Shown here: positions 34,404-47,144 of the stretch, piece by piece
Numbering within the stretch: position 1 is the stretch's first letter
Layout of the letters: every line of letters starts with the position of its first letter
Assembly: GCF_002564045.1 (NCBI RefSeq)
Contig: NZ_PDJK01000001.1
Coordinates: 992,001 to 1,056,000 of the forward strand
Length of the DNA: 64,000 bases
Origin: Amycolatopsis sulphurea
GTDB lineage: Bacteria; Actinomycetota; Actinomycetes; Mycobacteriales; Pseudonocardiaceae
Direction: 5' to 3'
Notes under the pieces: generated by a model
Database searches by the model: none
Told to the model about the DNA's origin: nothing
What the model saw: only the letters and a program-made list of their open reading frames with translations
Position numbers and translations under genes: made by a program

Positions 34404-35585
34404 TCAGGCGACCGGCGCCGGGCGGCGGAAGGCCTGGCGCCGCAACCGGGTGAAGGCGCGGGGCAGGTTCAGCGCGAACACCGCGGTGGTGCGGCCGTCG
34501 CGCCGGAAGGTCGCGGCGAAGGCTTCGTCGCTCGCGGTGCCCTCGGTGACCACCAGCTCGTCGCCCGGCTCGGGGTGACCGGCCAGCTGGAGGGTGCCCG
34601 AGTACTGGTCGGACCATACGTAACCGCTCGGCCGGTACTCGCGCACGAGGTGTCCGGCCAGCAGGTTCGCCACCGCCACCGGGGCCTGCTCACTGGCGTT
34701 GGTCCAGTGTTCGTGCCGTTGCGGGCGCCCGGTCTCGGCCGAGGCGCAGGCGGCGACGTCGCCGACCGCGACCACGTTCGGCAGCTCGGTGACCAGCCCG
34801 GCGGAGGTGGGCACGCCGCCGGCGGCCGCGAGGCCGGAGCCGGAAAGCCACTCCGTGGCGGGCACCATGCCGATCCCGGTGACGACGACGTCGGCCGGGA
34901 GGGTCCCGCCGGAGGCGAGCCGGACGCCGGTCACCCGGCGTCCGGCTCCGTCCGCGCGCGTGTCGAGCCCGTCGACGGCGGCGTGGCAGCGCAAGGTCGT
35001 GCCGTGCCGCTCGTGCAGCCGCGCGCAGGCTTGCGCCAGCTGCGGTCCGAGCACCCGGACCAGCGGGGTTTCGAGCGCTTCGAGAACGGTCACGTCGAGC
35101 CCGAGCGTGCGGCACGTCGACGCGACTTCCGCGCCGATGAACCCGCCCCCGACGACCACCACCTGCACGCCCGGCACCAGCTCCTCCCGCAGCGCCGATG
35201 CGTCGTCGAGGGTGCGCAGCACGTGCACTCCGCGGACGGACTCGGTGCCGGGCAACCTCCGGGCGCGCCCACCGGTCGCGACCACGATCCCGTCCGCAGC
35301 GATTTCGCCATCGGACAGGACCAGCCGGCCCGCGGCCGCGTCGAGACGTTCGGCGCGCGTGCCGAGCCGTAGCTCCAGTGCGCCGAGATCGTCGCTGTCG
35401 AGTAGCTCCAGAGACTCCCGCGAAGCAGTGCCGGCAAGAAAAGCCTTGGACAGCGGTGGCCGGTCGTAGGGGAGATGCGGCTCTTCGCCGATGAGGACCA
35501 CCCGGCCGTCGAAACCCTGTGCCCGCAGTTCCTGGGCGGTACGGGCGCCGGCCAGCGAAGCGCCGACGATCGCGACCGTCTTCAC
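34404..35585 (-). CDS. FAD-dependent ferredoxin reductase of a Rieske oxygenase system
   Basis: 393 aa from GTG 35585, overlapping the Rieske ferredoxin stop (GTGA). The N-terminal FAD fold is VAIVGASLAGARTAQELRAQ; the NAD-binding fold is VQVVVVGGGFIGAEVASTCR; the second FAD contact is NVVAVGDVAACAS. It belongs with rhodocoxin/putidaredoxin-type reductases (ferredoxin reductase components of aromatic-ring dioxygenases). It should pass electrons from NAD(P)H to the adjacent Rieske ferredoxin. The C-terminal reductase domain (YSGTLQLAGHPEPGDE) is complete. Confidence 0.88.
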   Translation of the reverse strand: MKTVAIVGASLAGARTAQELRAQGFDGRVVLIGEEPHLPYDRPPLSKAFLAGTASRESLELLDSDDLGALELRLGTRAERLDAAAGRLVLSDGEIAADGIVVATGGRARRLPGTESVRGVHVLRTLDDASALREELVPGVQVVVVGGGFIGAEVASTCRTLGLDVTVLEALETPLVRVLGPQLAQACARLHERHGTTLRCHAAVDGLDTRADGAGRRVTGVRLASGGTLPADVVVTGIGMVPATEWLSGSGLAAAGGVPTSAGLVTELPNVVAVGDVAACASAETGRPQRHEHWTNASEQAPVAVANLLAGHLVREYRPSGYVWSDQYSGTLQLAGHPEPGDELVVTEGTASDEAFAATFRRDGRTTAVFALNLPRAFTRLRRQAFRRPAPVA

Positions 35586-35899
35586 GCGGCGTCCTCGGCC
35601 GCTTCGGCCCGGACGTAGATGACGCCGTCGTCCACCAGCACCGGGTAGGTCCGCACCGGCTGTTTGGCGGGCAGGCAGCTCGGCATGCCGGTACGCAGGT
35701 CGAACAGCGCGGCGTGCAAGGGGCATTCCACGAAGCAGCCCTCCAGCCAGCCGTCGGCGAGCGAGGCGTCCTGGTGGGTGCAGGTGTCGCTGATCGCGTA
35801 GAGCTCGCCGTCGGCGTTGAACACGGCGATGGGCTCGGGCCCCGCGATCCGGACGGACTCACCCGGGGGCAGCTCGTCCACTGTGCACGCGCGCAGCAT
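35582..35899 (-). CDS. Rieske [2Fe-2S] ferredoxin
   Basis: 105 aa from ATG 35899, with GGAGG 6 nt before it; the longer open frame upstream is unneeded. The cluster-binding pairs are CTHQDA (about residues 43-45) and CPLHAALFD (about 63-66), giving the CxH...CxxH Rieske pattern. It is the small electron carrier between the FAD reductase (next gene) and a terminal oxygenase, here most likely the divergent alpha subunit at 36224. Confidence 0.9.
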   Translation of the reverse strand: MLRACTVDELPPGESVRIAGPEPIAVFNADGELYAISDTCTHQDASLADGWLEGCFVECPLHAALFDLRTGMPSCLPAKQPVRTYPVLVDDGVIYVRAEAAEDAA

Positions 35900-35927
35900 C
35901 TTGTCCTCCGACCAAAGGAGTGGGATT

Positions 35928-35965
35928 TGTTGCGTATTGAGGAACAACGAACGTGATACGCAACA
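35928..35965. promoter_or_regulatory. Inverted repeat operator candidate in the betaine-type regulon
   Basis: TGTTGCGTAT (35928-35937) and ATACGCAACA (35956-35965) form a perfect 10-bp inverted repeat around an 18-bp spacer. The site is 29 bp upstream of the ferredoxin start and inside the 324-bp divergent region to the oxygenase gene. A related motif with GCGCAT/ATGCGC and an adjoining CAACA follows at 36141-36157. Confidence 0.6.
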
Positions 35966-36140
35966 GAGTGTGGAGCGTGCGCGGAGTGCCGTCAAGGGCT
36001 TCGGGGGACGAGTTTTGTGGCCGGAAGACGGAGGGGAAACCCGTGGTCGGAGGCCGGTTCCGGTGATCGGGTGACGGCCGGGGGCCACGGCTTGACAGCG
36101 CCCGTCAGCCGCCGCATCGTGTTCCGGACACAGCAACATG

Positions 36141-36157
36141 GCGCATCATGCGCAACA
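36141..36157. promoter_or_regulatory. Second palindrome of the divergent region
   Basis: GCGCATCATGCGC (36141-36153) is a perfect 6-bp inverted repeat around a central C, extended by AACA. Its ATGCGCAACA half resembles the ATACGCAACA arm at 35956. It lies 70 bp before the oxygenase start, so one regulator may bind both sites. No regulator gene is adjacent. Confidence 0.45.
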
Positions 36158-36223
36158 ACTGCAGTTCGCCTTCGGGCCTGCCCGCATCCGCCGATCCGGC
36201 CCTTTCCGAGAGGAGCACCGCCG

Positions 36224-40667
<4,444 letters not shown>

Positions 40668-40687
40668 CCCTTGCCCAGACCAAGTCC

Positions 40688-40734
40688 GTGAAGGGGCCCT
40701 TCACGGACTCAGAGTCCGTGAAGGGCCCCTTCAC
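40688..40734. terminator. 47-bp compound palindrome between convergent genes
   Basis: GTGAAGGGGCCCTTCAC (40688-40704), spacer GGACTCAGAGTCC (itself a palindrome) and GTGAAGGGCCCCTTCAC (40718-40734). It lies 20 bp after the dimethylglycine oxidase stop and 54 bp from the convergent gene's stop, so a bidirectional terminator role is likely. No U-tract follows. Confidence 0.7.
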
Positions 40735-40788
40735 AGCAGTCGGCTCGGCGCGGAGAACGACGCGCACCGGCCCGAACCCGGAACCGGC

Positions 40789-41481
40789 TCAGGGCTGCTT
40801 CGCCATCGCCGCGGCGAGGCCGGCCAGCTGTGCGGGCTCCTTCAGGAACCCGCGGAAGCTCTGCGTGGCGCGCTGCTGGGTCTCGTCGGTGGCCGGGCCG
40901 GCCAGCGCGACGAACTGGTAGCCGCCTCCGGCCGGGCCGGCGCCGATGGACAGCGCGGGGGAGCCGATCGCGTCCGGTTTGGCCTGGGCGAGCTTGGTGA
41001 TCCAGTACGGCGATTCGGAGATCCAGCCGTCCGGGACCCCGCCGATGGCCGCGGCGCCCGCGGCCCCGGTGAGCGCGTTGTAGACCTCGGGTGCGGGCCG
41101 CGACTGCACCTCCACGTGCACGCAGCTGCCGTGCACCACGGTCAGGTCCTGGTTCCACCGGGTGGCCGCGGCCTGCACCGGCGCGGCGACCTGCGGGGTG
41201 ACCGTGATCCGGATGTCCGTGCGCCCGCCGGAACAGCTGGCGGCCTGCGCCTCGGCCCGGTTGGTGAGCTCGCCGTCGGCCCAGTTCCAGCCGAGGATGC
41301 CGAGTGTCCCGAGCACGGCCAGGCCGGCCACCGCGATGGGCCATTTCGCGATCCTGCGGCGGGGGCCCTGGTTCCCGACGATCCGGTGCGATCCGGTCGT
41401 CTCGCTGCGGCCGGCGGCCGGCCGCGAAGGCGGATCGAGAGGGTGCGGCACCGGCTCCTCGGCCAGGCTGTGTCGCCCCAT
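40789..41481 (-). CDS. Membrane-anchored substrate-binding-domain protein, short form
   Basis: 230 aa from ATG 41481. A cytoplasmic head with a MGRHSL start is followed by a membrane anchor at residues 48-66 (WPIAVAGLAVLGTLGILGWN) and an extracellular domain of the substrate-binding type (IRITVTPQVAAPVQAAATRW, VHVEVQSRPAPEVYNAL, GVPDGWISESPYWITKLA). This is the first lobe of a domain that in longer actinobacterial proteins is joined to a von Willebrand A domain; here the chain stops after one lobe. Ligand and function are unknown. A palindrome (41504-41520) lies just upstream. Confidence 0.65.
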   Translation of the reverse strand: MGRHSLAEEPVPHPLDPPSRPAAGRSETTGSHRIVGNQGPRRRIAKWPIAVAGLAVLGTLGILGWNWADGELTNRAEAQAASCSGGRTDIRITVTPQVAAPVQAAATRWNQDLTVVHGSCVHVEVQSRPAPEVYNALTGAAGAAAIGGVPDGWISESPYWITKLAQAKPDAIGSPALSIGAGPAGGGYQFVALAGPATDETQQRATQSFRGFLKEPAQLAGLAAAMAKQP

Positions 41482-41503
41482 CGTTATCCTTTCGTGAGGT
41501 AAA

Positions 41504-41520
41504 CATTACCAGCAGTAATG
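41504..41520. promoter_or_regulatory. Operator-like inverted repeat in an AT-rich promoter region
   Basis: CATTACCAGCAGTAATG is a 6-bp perfect inverted repeat with a 5-bp spacer, 23 bp upstream of the start of the substrate-binding-domain gene. It sits in the only AT-rich stretch nearby (41490-41560). Confidence 0.4.
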
Positions 41521-41589
41521 AAACACCATTGTTATCACTCTAACAGGTGAGCCATCGGCGGGGAATAATGTGACAGAGGGTTGGCCCAT

Positions 41590-42480
41590 TTACTCGAGTG
41601 CGGCCACCCGATCGCCGAGCAGGATCCGGCAGATCCCGATCAGTCGCGCACGCAGCGGTTCCGCCCGCCGGGCGAAGGCCGCTTGCGCGCGGGCATAGGC
41701 CGCGCGCCCCTCGGCGGTCTCCACCCGGACCGGCGAGTAGCCGTAGGCGGCGAGGTCGTACGGGCTCGCGCGCATGTCCAGCTCACGGATGTCCGCGGCC
41801 AGTGCGAAACAGTCGCCGACCAGTTCGGCCGGGACGAAGGGATCGAGTTTGTAGGCCCATTTGAACAGATCCATGTTCGCGTGCAGGCAGCCCGGCTGTT
41901 CGAGATCGGCCTGATTCTCCCGGGTCGGCGCGAGGGTGTTGCGCGGCCGCGCCGGATCGGTGAAGAACCGGAACGCGTCGAAATGCCCGCACCGGATGTC
42001 CATCGCTTCCACCACCGCGTCGGTGCCCGCGGAACCCAGCCTCAGCGGTACCTGCGCGTGCCGCACCGACGCCGCGGGCTCGCGGTACACCATGGCCCAT
42101 TCGTGCAGGCCGAAACAGCTCAACCGGGGCGCCCGCGTGGCCGTCGCCGACAGCAGGCGCAGCACGAACTCCGCGGTTCGCGCGCGACGGCCGGTGCACG
42201 CCGACGGGTCCAGCGTGACGCCTTCGGCGGTCTCGGCGAAGCCTGGCCGCTCCAGGAACCGCCGGGCGGCCGGGCCGGCCAGCGTCACGCCCGGACCCGG
42301 CTGCCAGCGTTCGAGATGTGCCGGCCGGTACGAGTAGTACGTGAACAGGAAGTCCAGCACCGGGTGTTTCTCGCCGCGGGCACGGCGTTCCTGGTGCGGG
42401 ACCGTCCACTCGCGCATCCGCTGCGCGTGTGCCTGTTCGCGTGCCTGCCACTCGGGCTCGGCGAGTACTGAGGTGTTCAT
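41590..42480 (-). CDS. Conserved actinobacterial protein annotated in relatives as 3-methyladenine DNA glycosylase
   Basis: 296 aa from ATG 42480, overlapping the upstream CBS-protein stop (ATGA). The motifs HPVLDFLFTYYSYRPAHLER, ARRFLERPGFAETAEG and LDIRELDMRASPYDLAAYG-like text near the end are well conserved in high-GC Actinobacteria. The DNA glycosylase name is attached by tradition; I see no helix-hairpin-helix or AlkA/Tag signature, so I treat the function as unknown. It is the third gene of an operon with two CNNM/CBS proteins. Confidence 0.65.
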   Translation of the reverse strand: MNTSVLAEPEWQAREQAHAQRMREWTVPHQERRARGEKHPVLDFLFTYYSYRPAHLERWQPGPGVTLAGPAARRFLERPGFAETAEGVTLDPSACTGRRARTAEFVLRLLSATATRAPRLSCFGLHEWAMVYREPAASVRHAQVPLRLGSAGTDAVVEAMDIRCGHFDAFRFFTDPARPRNTLAPTRENQADLEQPGCLHANMDLFKWAYKLDPFVPAELVGDCFALAADIRELDMRASPYDLAAYGYSPVRVETAEGRAAYARAQAAFARRAEPLRARLIGICRILLGDRVAALE

Positions 42481-43520
42481 GCCGCGACGTGCGTCCCGTC
42501 GCGAACAGTCCCCACGTACTCCTCGACGAGGTCTTCGAGCGCGACCACACCGACCGCGCGGCCGGACTCGTCGAGCGCCCGCGCGAGGTGGGTGCCGTCC
42601 TTGCGCATCGCGGAAAGCGCCACATCGAGCCGGGCGTCGGAACGCAGCTCGGTGAGCGGGCGGGTCTTGTCCGCCGGCACCGCCGTGTCCGCGCTCTGGC
42701 CGACCAGATCGAGGATGTCCTTCACGTGGATGTATCCGGTGAGCGAACCGTCGTCCGTGCACACCGGGAACCGCGAGAACCCGGTCGTGGACACCGCGCG
42801 CTCCACCTCGCCCAGCGTCGGCCGGCACGTGAGCGTGGTCAGCTCCGCGGTCGGCACCAGCACGTCCGCGACCGTCTTCGCGGCCGAGGACAACGTCTGG
42901 GCCAGCCGCTGGTGCTCGGACTGCTCCAGCAGCCCCTCCCGGCGGGATTCGCTCAGCAGCTCGGCCAGCTCGGCGGAGGTGTAGGCGGTCTCCAGCTCGT
43001 CCTTCGGCTCCACCTTCACCGCGCGCAGCAAGGAGTTCGCGACGAAGTTGAGGAACGCGATGACCGGGTTCGCCAGCTTCACCCAGGCCACGTGCAGCGG
43101 CACCAGCCACAGCGCCAGCCGTTCCGGTTCGGCGATCGCCAGGTTCTTCGGGACCATCTCGCCGACCAGCACGTGCAGCATGGTGATGAAGGCCAGCGCC
43201 AGCGCGAACGAGATCGGGTGCAGCAGCTGCTCGGGCAGGCCGAGCAGATCGAAGAACCCGGACAGCCGGTGCGCCACCGCGGGTTCGCCGAGCCGGCCGA
43301 GCAGCAGCGAGCAGATGGTGATGCCCAGCTGCGCCCCGGCCAGCATCCGGGAGACGTCGCGGCTCGCGTTGATCACTATCCGCGCACGCGTCTTGCCCTG
43401 CTCCAGCAACGCCTCCAGCCGGTCACGGCGGGAGGAGATCAGGGTGAACTCGGCCCCGACGAAGAACGCGTTCGTCAGCAGCAGCACCACGACCAGTGCG
43501 ATATTCAGCCAGTCGGTCAT
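42477..43520 (-). CDS. CNNM/CBS-domain membrane protein (hemolysin C family)
   Basis: 347 aa. An N-terminal DUF21 (CNNM) membrane domain with about four segments (WLNIALVVVLLLTNAFFVGA, then FITMLHVLVGEMVPKNLAIA) is followed by a CBS pair (about 200-325; VADVLVPTAELTTL, TGFSRFPVCTDDGSLTGYIH). Unlike its upstream paralog it lacks a C-terminal CorC domain. The family is tied to magnesium/divalent cation efflux. The start overlaps the upstream gene's stop by ATGA. Confidence 0.88.
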   Translation of the reverse strand: MTDWLNIALVVVLLLTNAFFVGAEFTLISSRRDRLEALLEQGKTRARIVINASRDVSRMLAGAQLGITICSLLLGRLGEPAVAHRLSGFFDLLGLPEQLLHPISFALALAFITMLHVLVGEMVPKNLAIAEPERLALWLVPLHVAWVKLANPVIAFLNFVANSLLRAVKVEPKDELETAYTSAELAELLSESRREGLLEQSEHQRLAQTLSSAAKTVADVLVPTAELTTLTCRPTLGEVERAVSTTGFSRFPVCTDDGSLTGYIHVKDILDLVGQSADTAVPADKTRPLTELRSDARLDVALSAMRKDGTHLARALDESGRAVGVVALEDLVEEYVGTVRDGTHVAA

Positions 43521-44845
43521 GCGCTCACCCCGGCCGGTTCCACGGGCCGCACCTGCACCTCGGCGATGCGGTGCCGGTCCATCGACGCGACGGTCAGCCG
43601 CCAGCCGCCGACCTCGGCCGCGTCGCCCTCGTCCGGGATGCGGCCGAGGCGCTCCAGGATCAGCCCGGCGATGGTCTCGTAGTCGCCCTCGGGCATCCGG
43701 AACCCGGTGACCTCGCTGACCTCGTCCGCGCGCAGCTGCCCGGACACCAGCCAGTGGTCCGCGCCGACCTGCTGGGCGGCCGGGGCCTCGCCGCCGTCGT
43801 GCTCGTCGCGGACGTCGCCGATGATCTCCTCGACCACGTCCTCCAGGGTGACCAGCCCGGCCGTGCCGCCGTACTCGTCGACCACGATGGCCAGCTGGAA
43901 CCGCGAGTCCCGCAGGCGGTTGAGCAGCGCGTCGCCGGAGAGCGACTCGGGCACGGTCGGCACCGGCCGCATGGCCGAGCGGATCCGGGTGACCGAGCGT
44001 TCCGCGGCCGGGATCGCGAACGCCTGCTTGACGTGCACCGCGCCCTGGACGTCGTCGAGATCCTCGGTATAGACCGGAAAACGGGAGAACCCGGTACGGC
44101 GGGAGACGGCCAGCAGGTCGTCCACGGTGTCGTCCACGGTGAGCGACTCGACCTGGACCCGGGGCGTCATGAGCTCTTCCGCGGTGCGGCCGCCGAAGCG
44201 CAGCGAACGGTCCAGCAGCTCGGCGGTGGAGGTGTCCAGCTTCCCGCTCTCCGCGCTGGACCGCACGATCGAGCCCAGCTCCTGCGGGGACCGCGCGGAC
44301 CGCAGCTCCTCTTGAGGCTCCACACCGAACTTGCGCACCACGAAGTTGGCGCCGTTGTTCATCAGCGTGATCAGCCAGCGGAACAGCGCGGAGAACCGCG
44401 CGTGGTAACCGGTGACCGCGCGCGCGGTCGGCAACGGCCGCGCGATCGCGAGGTTCTTGGGCACCATCTCGCCCAGCACCATGGACAGGAAGGTCGCCAG
44501 CACCAGTGCGACCGCCACGGACACCCCGGCGGACACCCCGGCCGACAGCCCGGCCCCGGCGAAGAGCGGATGCACCAGGTTGCCGATCAGCGGTTCGGCC
44601 AGCGACCCGGTGATCAGCGTGGTCAGCGTGATGGCGACCTGAGCGCCGGAGAGCTGGAAGCTGAGGGTGCGGTGGGCCTTCTGCACACTCAGCGAGCGGC
44701 GGTCGCCGACCTGGTGGACGTCCGCTTCGACCGTGCTGCGCTCCAGCGCGGTGAGGGAGAACTCCGCGGCCACCGCGAGCCCGGTGCCGATGGTCAGGAG
44801 CAGGAAGAGCAGCACTCCGAGCACGGAGAGCAGAACGTGGATCAT
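43517..44845 (-). CDS. CNNM/CBS/CorC-domain membrane protein (hemolysin C family)
   Basis: 442 aa. A DUF21 membrane domain (LLSVLGVLLFLLLTIGTGLA ... LSMVLGEMVPKNLAIARPLP), a CBS pair (EELMTPRVQVESLTVDDTVD; FSRFPVYTEDLDDVQGAVHV) and the C-terminal CorC/HlyC domain (GADHWLVSGQLRADEVSEVT). It is probably a divalent-cation transporter working with the adjacent shorter paralog, whose start overlaps its stop. It is the first gene of the three-gene operon. Confidence 0.9.
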   Translation of the reverse strand: MIHVLLSVLGVLLFLLLTIGTGLAVAAEFSLTALERSTVEADVHQVGDRRSLSVQKAHRTLSFQLSGAQVAITLTTLITGSLAEPLIGNLVHPLFAGAGLSAGVSAGVSVAVALVLATFLSMVLGEMVPKNLAIARPLPTARAVTGYHARFSALFRWLITLMNNGANFVVRKFGVEPQEELRSARSPQELGSIVRSSAESGKLDTSTAELLDRSLRFGGRTAEELMTPRVQVESLTVDDTVDDLLAVSRRTGFSRFPVYTEDLDDVQGAVHVKQAFAIPAAERSVTRIRSAMRPVPTVPESLSGDALLNRLRDSRFQLAIVVDEYGGTAGLVTLEDVVEEIIGDVRDEHDGGEAPAAQQVGADHWLVSGQLRADEVSEVTGFRMPEGDYETIAGLILERLGRIPDEGDAAEVGGWRLTVASMDRHRIAEVQVRPVEPAGVSA

Positions 44846-45114
44846 GTCGCACCCGCCGGAGAGCGGCGGACGGCGGACGGGAAGCCGGGTCTGAGACCCG
44901 GCCCGGTACTGTCACCGGGCGATGGCGCGGCGCGCACGAATGCAGTCACTCCTCGGGAAAACGGTGTGTAGTGCGACGATGCCGACAATCGTACCGGGTG
45001 TCCGTCCGCGCGCACCGCAGAACACACGCTTCGGCCCGCCCGGCACAGCAGTTCGCACTCCCTGGTGAACGCACCCGCGCCCGTGCCCACGTGCGGCGCC
45101 GCCGGGCTACGGCT
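44846..45114. other. Upstream region of the CNNM operon, no gene seen
   Basis: 269 bp between the first CNNM gene and a compound palindrome. It must hold the operon promoter. I see no open frame of coding character and no clear riboswitch fold, although a magnesium-sensing leader would fit the function and deserves a structure search. Confidence 0.4.
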
Positions 45115-45161
45115 GTGAAGGGGCCCTTCACGGACTCAGAGTCCGTGAAGGGCCCCTTCAC
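45115..45161. terminator. 47-bp compound palindrome at the AcnR-like gene end
   Basis: GTGAAGGGGCCCTTCAC (45115-45131), spacer GGACTCAGAGTCC, GTGAAGGGCCCCTTCAC (45145-45161). It is identical in arrangement to the copy at 40688-40734. The TGA stop of the TetR gene (45158-45160) is made from the second palindrome. Confidence 0.7.
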
Positions 45162-45784
45162 AGCTTTGAGCCGGGGCGGTCTCCGGCGATGTCCGGCGGG
45201 TCGGCATGGCCCGGCCGGTGCCGTCGTACGGTCTCCTCGACGAGGTCGAGCACGGGGCCGAGATCGTCGCCGGGCAGGCCCATCGCCAGGTGTGAGACCA
45301 GGCCTTCCAGCACCAGTTCGAGGAACGCGGTGAGCACGTCCACGTCCACGTCGTCGCGCAGGTTTCCGGCCTCGTACTGGCGTTCGAGGCGTTCGCGGGT
45401 GGCGATGGTCAGCTGCTGGGAGCGTTCCGCCCAGCGGGCGCGGAACTCGGGGTCGGTGCGCAGCCGCCGCGACACCTCCAGCCGGGTGCCCAGCCAGTCC
45501 GCGGGATGCTCGCTGTCCCCGGCCAGCAGATCGCGCATGACCTGCACGATGCCCTGCTCGGCGACCACGTCCGCCATCCGCACCGCGTCGTCCTCGGCCA
45601 GGGCGAGGAACAGTGATTCCTTGTCCCGGAAATGGTGGAAGATCGCGCCGCGGGAAAGCCCGGTGGCCTCCTCCAGTCGGCGTACAGTGGCCCCCTCGTA
45701 GCCGTGACGGCCGAAGCACACGCGCGAGCCGTCGAGGATCTGGCGCCGGCGTGTGTCGAGGTGATCCTGGCTGACCCGTGGCAT
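45158..45784 (-). CDS. TetR-family regulator resembling AcnR
   Basis: 208 aa from the internal ATG 45784 (MPRVSQDHLDTRRRQILDGS), which matches the usual AcnR N-terminus better than the longer frame. The helix-turn-helix is TVRRLEEATGLSRGAIFHHF, followed by RDKESLFLALAEDDAVRMAD. AcnR represses the aconitase gene in Corynebacterium and relatives and is usually adjacent to acn. Here the aconitase gene in the window is 17 kb away (62497 on), so this is either a relocated AcnR or a paralog with another target. GTACGTACGTAC upstream is a possible operator. Confidence 0.78.
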   Translation of the reverse strand: MPRVSQDHLDTRRRQILDGSRVCFGRHGYEGATVRRLEEATGLSRGAIFHHFRDKESLFLALAEDDAVRMADVVAEQGIVQVMRDLLAGDSEHPADWLGTRLEVSRRLRTDPEFRARWAERSQQLTIATRERLERQYEAGNLRDDVDVDVLTAFLELVLEGLVSHLAMGLPGDDLGPVLDLVEETVRRHRPGHADPPDIAGDRPGSKL

Positions 45785-45823
45785 CCTCGAATCCTGACAT
45801 CCGCACCGGGGTCCCTGCAATCC

Positions 45824-45835
45824 GTACGTACGTAC
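45824..45835. promoter_or_regulatory. 12-bp perfect palindrome upstream of the AcnR-like gene
   Basis: GTACGTACGTAC is self-complementary and lies 40 bp before the TetR start, in the divergent region toward the ESX-type gene at 45975. It is a candidate autoregulatory site. Confidence 0.4.
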
Positions 45836-45974
45836 TGTCACTATGCGTGCCCGGCGTATCCGGAATGCTGCACATCACTTCTGTGAATGCGCTGTGTTCG
45901 GCTGACACAGTCGTGACACTTGACTACGCTGATGTTTCATCACGGTGCGTGAACCTGGGGAAAGGGATACGGCC

Positions 45975-46307
45975 TTGGCCACTGGTGGTGCGGACCCCGC
46001 GAGCAGCGGGTTCGCGATGGACGCGGCCGAGCTCACCGCGGTGATCCGGCTCTGGGAGGACCAGCTCGCGCAGGTCGTGGCGGACGGCCGCGAGATCGAG
46101 GAGATCCTGGCGGTGTTCCGCGCGCCGGGCACCGATCCGGCGAGCGTGGAGTACGCCGCCGCCGGCGCGGACTCGCTGCGGGCGCTGCGCGAGCAGAACG
46201 AGTCGATGCGCCGGTACGTGCAGGACTACCTCGGCCGGCTGCGCACGGCCCGCGACCGCACGGTCGAGGCGGACCGGGCGAACGCCGAGCTCGGCCGGCT
46301 GCGCTGA
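45975..46307 (+). CDS. Small helical ESX-associated protein
   Basis: 110 aa from TTG 45975, with GGGGAAAGGGA spaced correctly; a GTG at 45945 is an alternative. The protein is almost entirely helical with coiled-coil character (LTAVIRLWEDQLAQVVADGR, LRALREQNESMRRYVQDYLG, then RLRTARDRTVEADRANAELG). Small helical proteins of this kind precede PPE-like and EspG genes in Pseudonocardiaceae, and it is probably a partner or secretion helper of the 46345 protein. Confidence 0.65.
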   Translation: MATGGADPASSGFAMDAAELTAVIRLWEDQLAQVVADGREIEEILAVFRAPGTDPASVEYAAAGADSLRALREQNESMRRYVQDYLGRLRTARDRTVEADRANAELGRLR

Positions 46308-46344
46308 GGCGCGGCGGTCCGGGCCGGGCAGGAAAGGGAACCAG

Positions 46345-47142
46345 GTGGACGGCAAGCAGATCTTCGACAACTTCCGCGGCGGGGACACCTCCGGCCTGCG
46401 GTCGGCCGCGGACAAGGTGCGGGCGCTGTCGGAGGCCTACCTCGAGCGCGCCCGCGCGATCAAGGACCTGCAGGAGCGGATGGCACGGTCCTGGGCCGGG
46501 ACGAGCGCGGCCGCGGCGCACGCCGGGGCCGGTCCGCTGGAGGCCGCGTTCCGCGAGTCGGCCGATCCGCTGGACATGACCACGGCCTCGGCCGACACCC
46601 AGGCGAGCAGTTTCGAGCGGTCCGGGCACCAGGTGGTGGAGGTGCCGCCGCGGCCGGCGCAGCCACAGCCGTGGACCGCCGGGCTGCAGCAGGTCGCCGA
46701 GTTCGCCGGGGTGAGCCCGGCCGCGGCGGTGCCGCAGTCCTTCCAGGCCGGGGTCGAGGGGCATCAGGCGGCCAACGAGACCAACGTCCGGGTCATGGAG
46801 CAGTATCACGGCGTGACCCTGAACACGAAGTCGGTGCTGCCCCGGCAGTACGGGCTGGTCGGCCGGGACGGCGCGGCCGTGCACCGGGCGGGTTCGGGCA
46901 CCACGACCACGCAGGCGGCGTCGGCCGACCGCGGTGCGGCGGCGCCCGCGGCCTGGGCGCCGGTGCCGGCCGAGCTGCCGGCCCGGCAGGCGGGCGGGGC
47001 CGGTGCGGTCGCCGGTGCGCCCGGCGCCCGCCGGGTGGACGAGCAGTACCGGTACCGCCCGGAGTACCTGGTGGAGGACGATCCGGACGCGGCCTTCGGC
47101 ACCGACCGGCGGGTCAGCCCGCCGGTGCTCGGCGAGGAGTAG
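46345..47142 (+). CDS. PPE/WXG-like ESX (type VII) secretion substrate
   Basis: 265 aa from GTG 46345, behind GGAAAGGGAA. The first 100 residues form a helical hairpin with a WxG-type turn (ARSWAGTSAAAAHAGAGPLE; WAG near residue 52). The middle is low in complexity (Pro, Ala, Gly). The end reads EYLVEDDPDAAFGTDRRVSP, then PVLGEE, a conserved acidic tail of PPE-like proteins in this order of Actinobacteria. It should be exported by an ESX machine encoded elsewhere, bound by the EspG protein of the next gene. Confidence 0.78.
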   Translation: MDGKQIFDNFRGGDTSGLRSAADKVRALSEAYLERARAIKDLQERMARSWAGTSAAAAHAGAGPLEAAFRESADPLDMTTASADTQASSFERSGHQVVEVPPRPAQPQPWTAGLQQVAEFAGVSPAAAVPQSFQAGVEGHQAANETNVRVMEQYHGVTLNTKSVLPRQYGLVGRDGAAVHRAGSGTTTTQAASADRGAAAPAAWAPVPAELPARQAGGAGAVAGAPGARRVDEQYRYRPEYLVEDDPDAAFGTDRRVSPPVLGEE

Positions 47143-47144
47143 CG

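Noticed and set aside
40789..41481. Calling this a full VWA-domain protein
   Set aside because: Only the membrane anchor and part of a substrate-binding domain are present; the chain ends before any VWA or MIDAS motif.
44846..45114. A magnesium riboswitch upstream of the CNNM operon
   Set aside because: Function would fit, but I could not recognise an M-box or ykoK core by eye; only a covariance search can decide.
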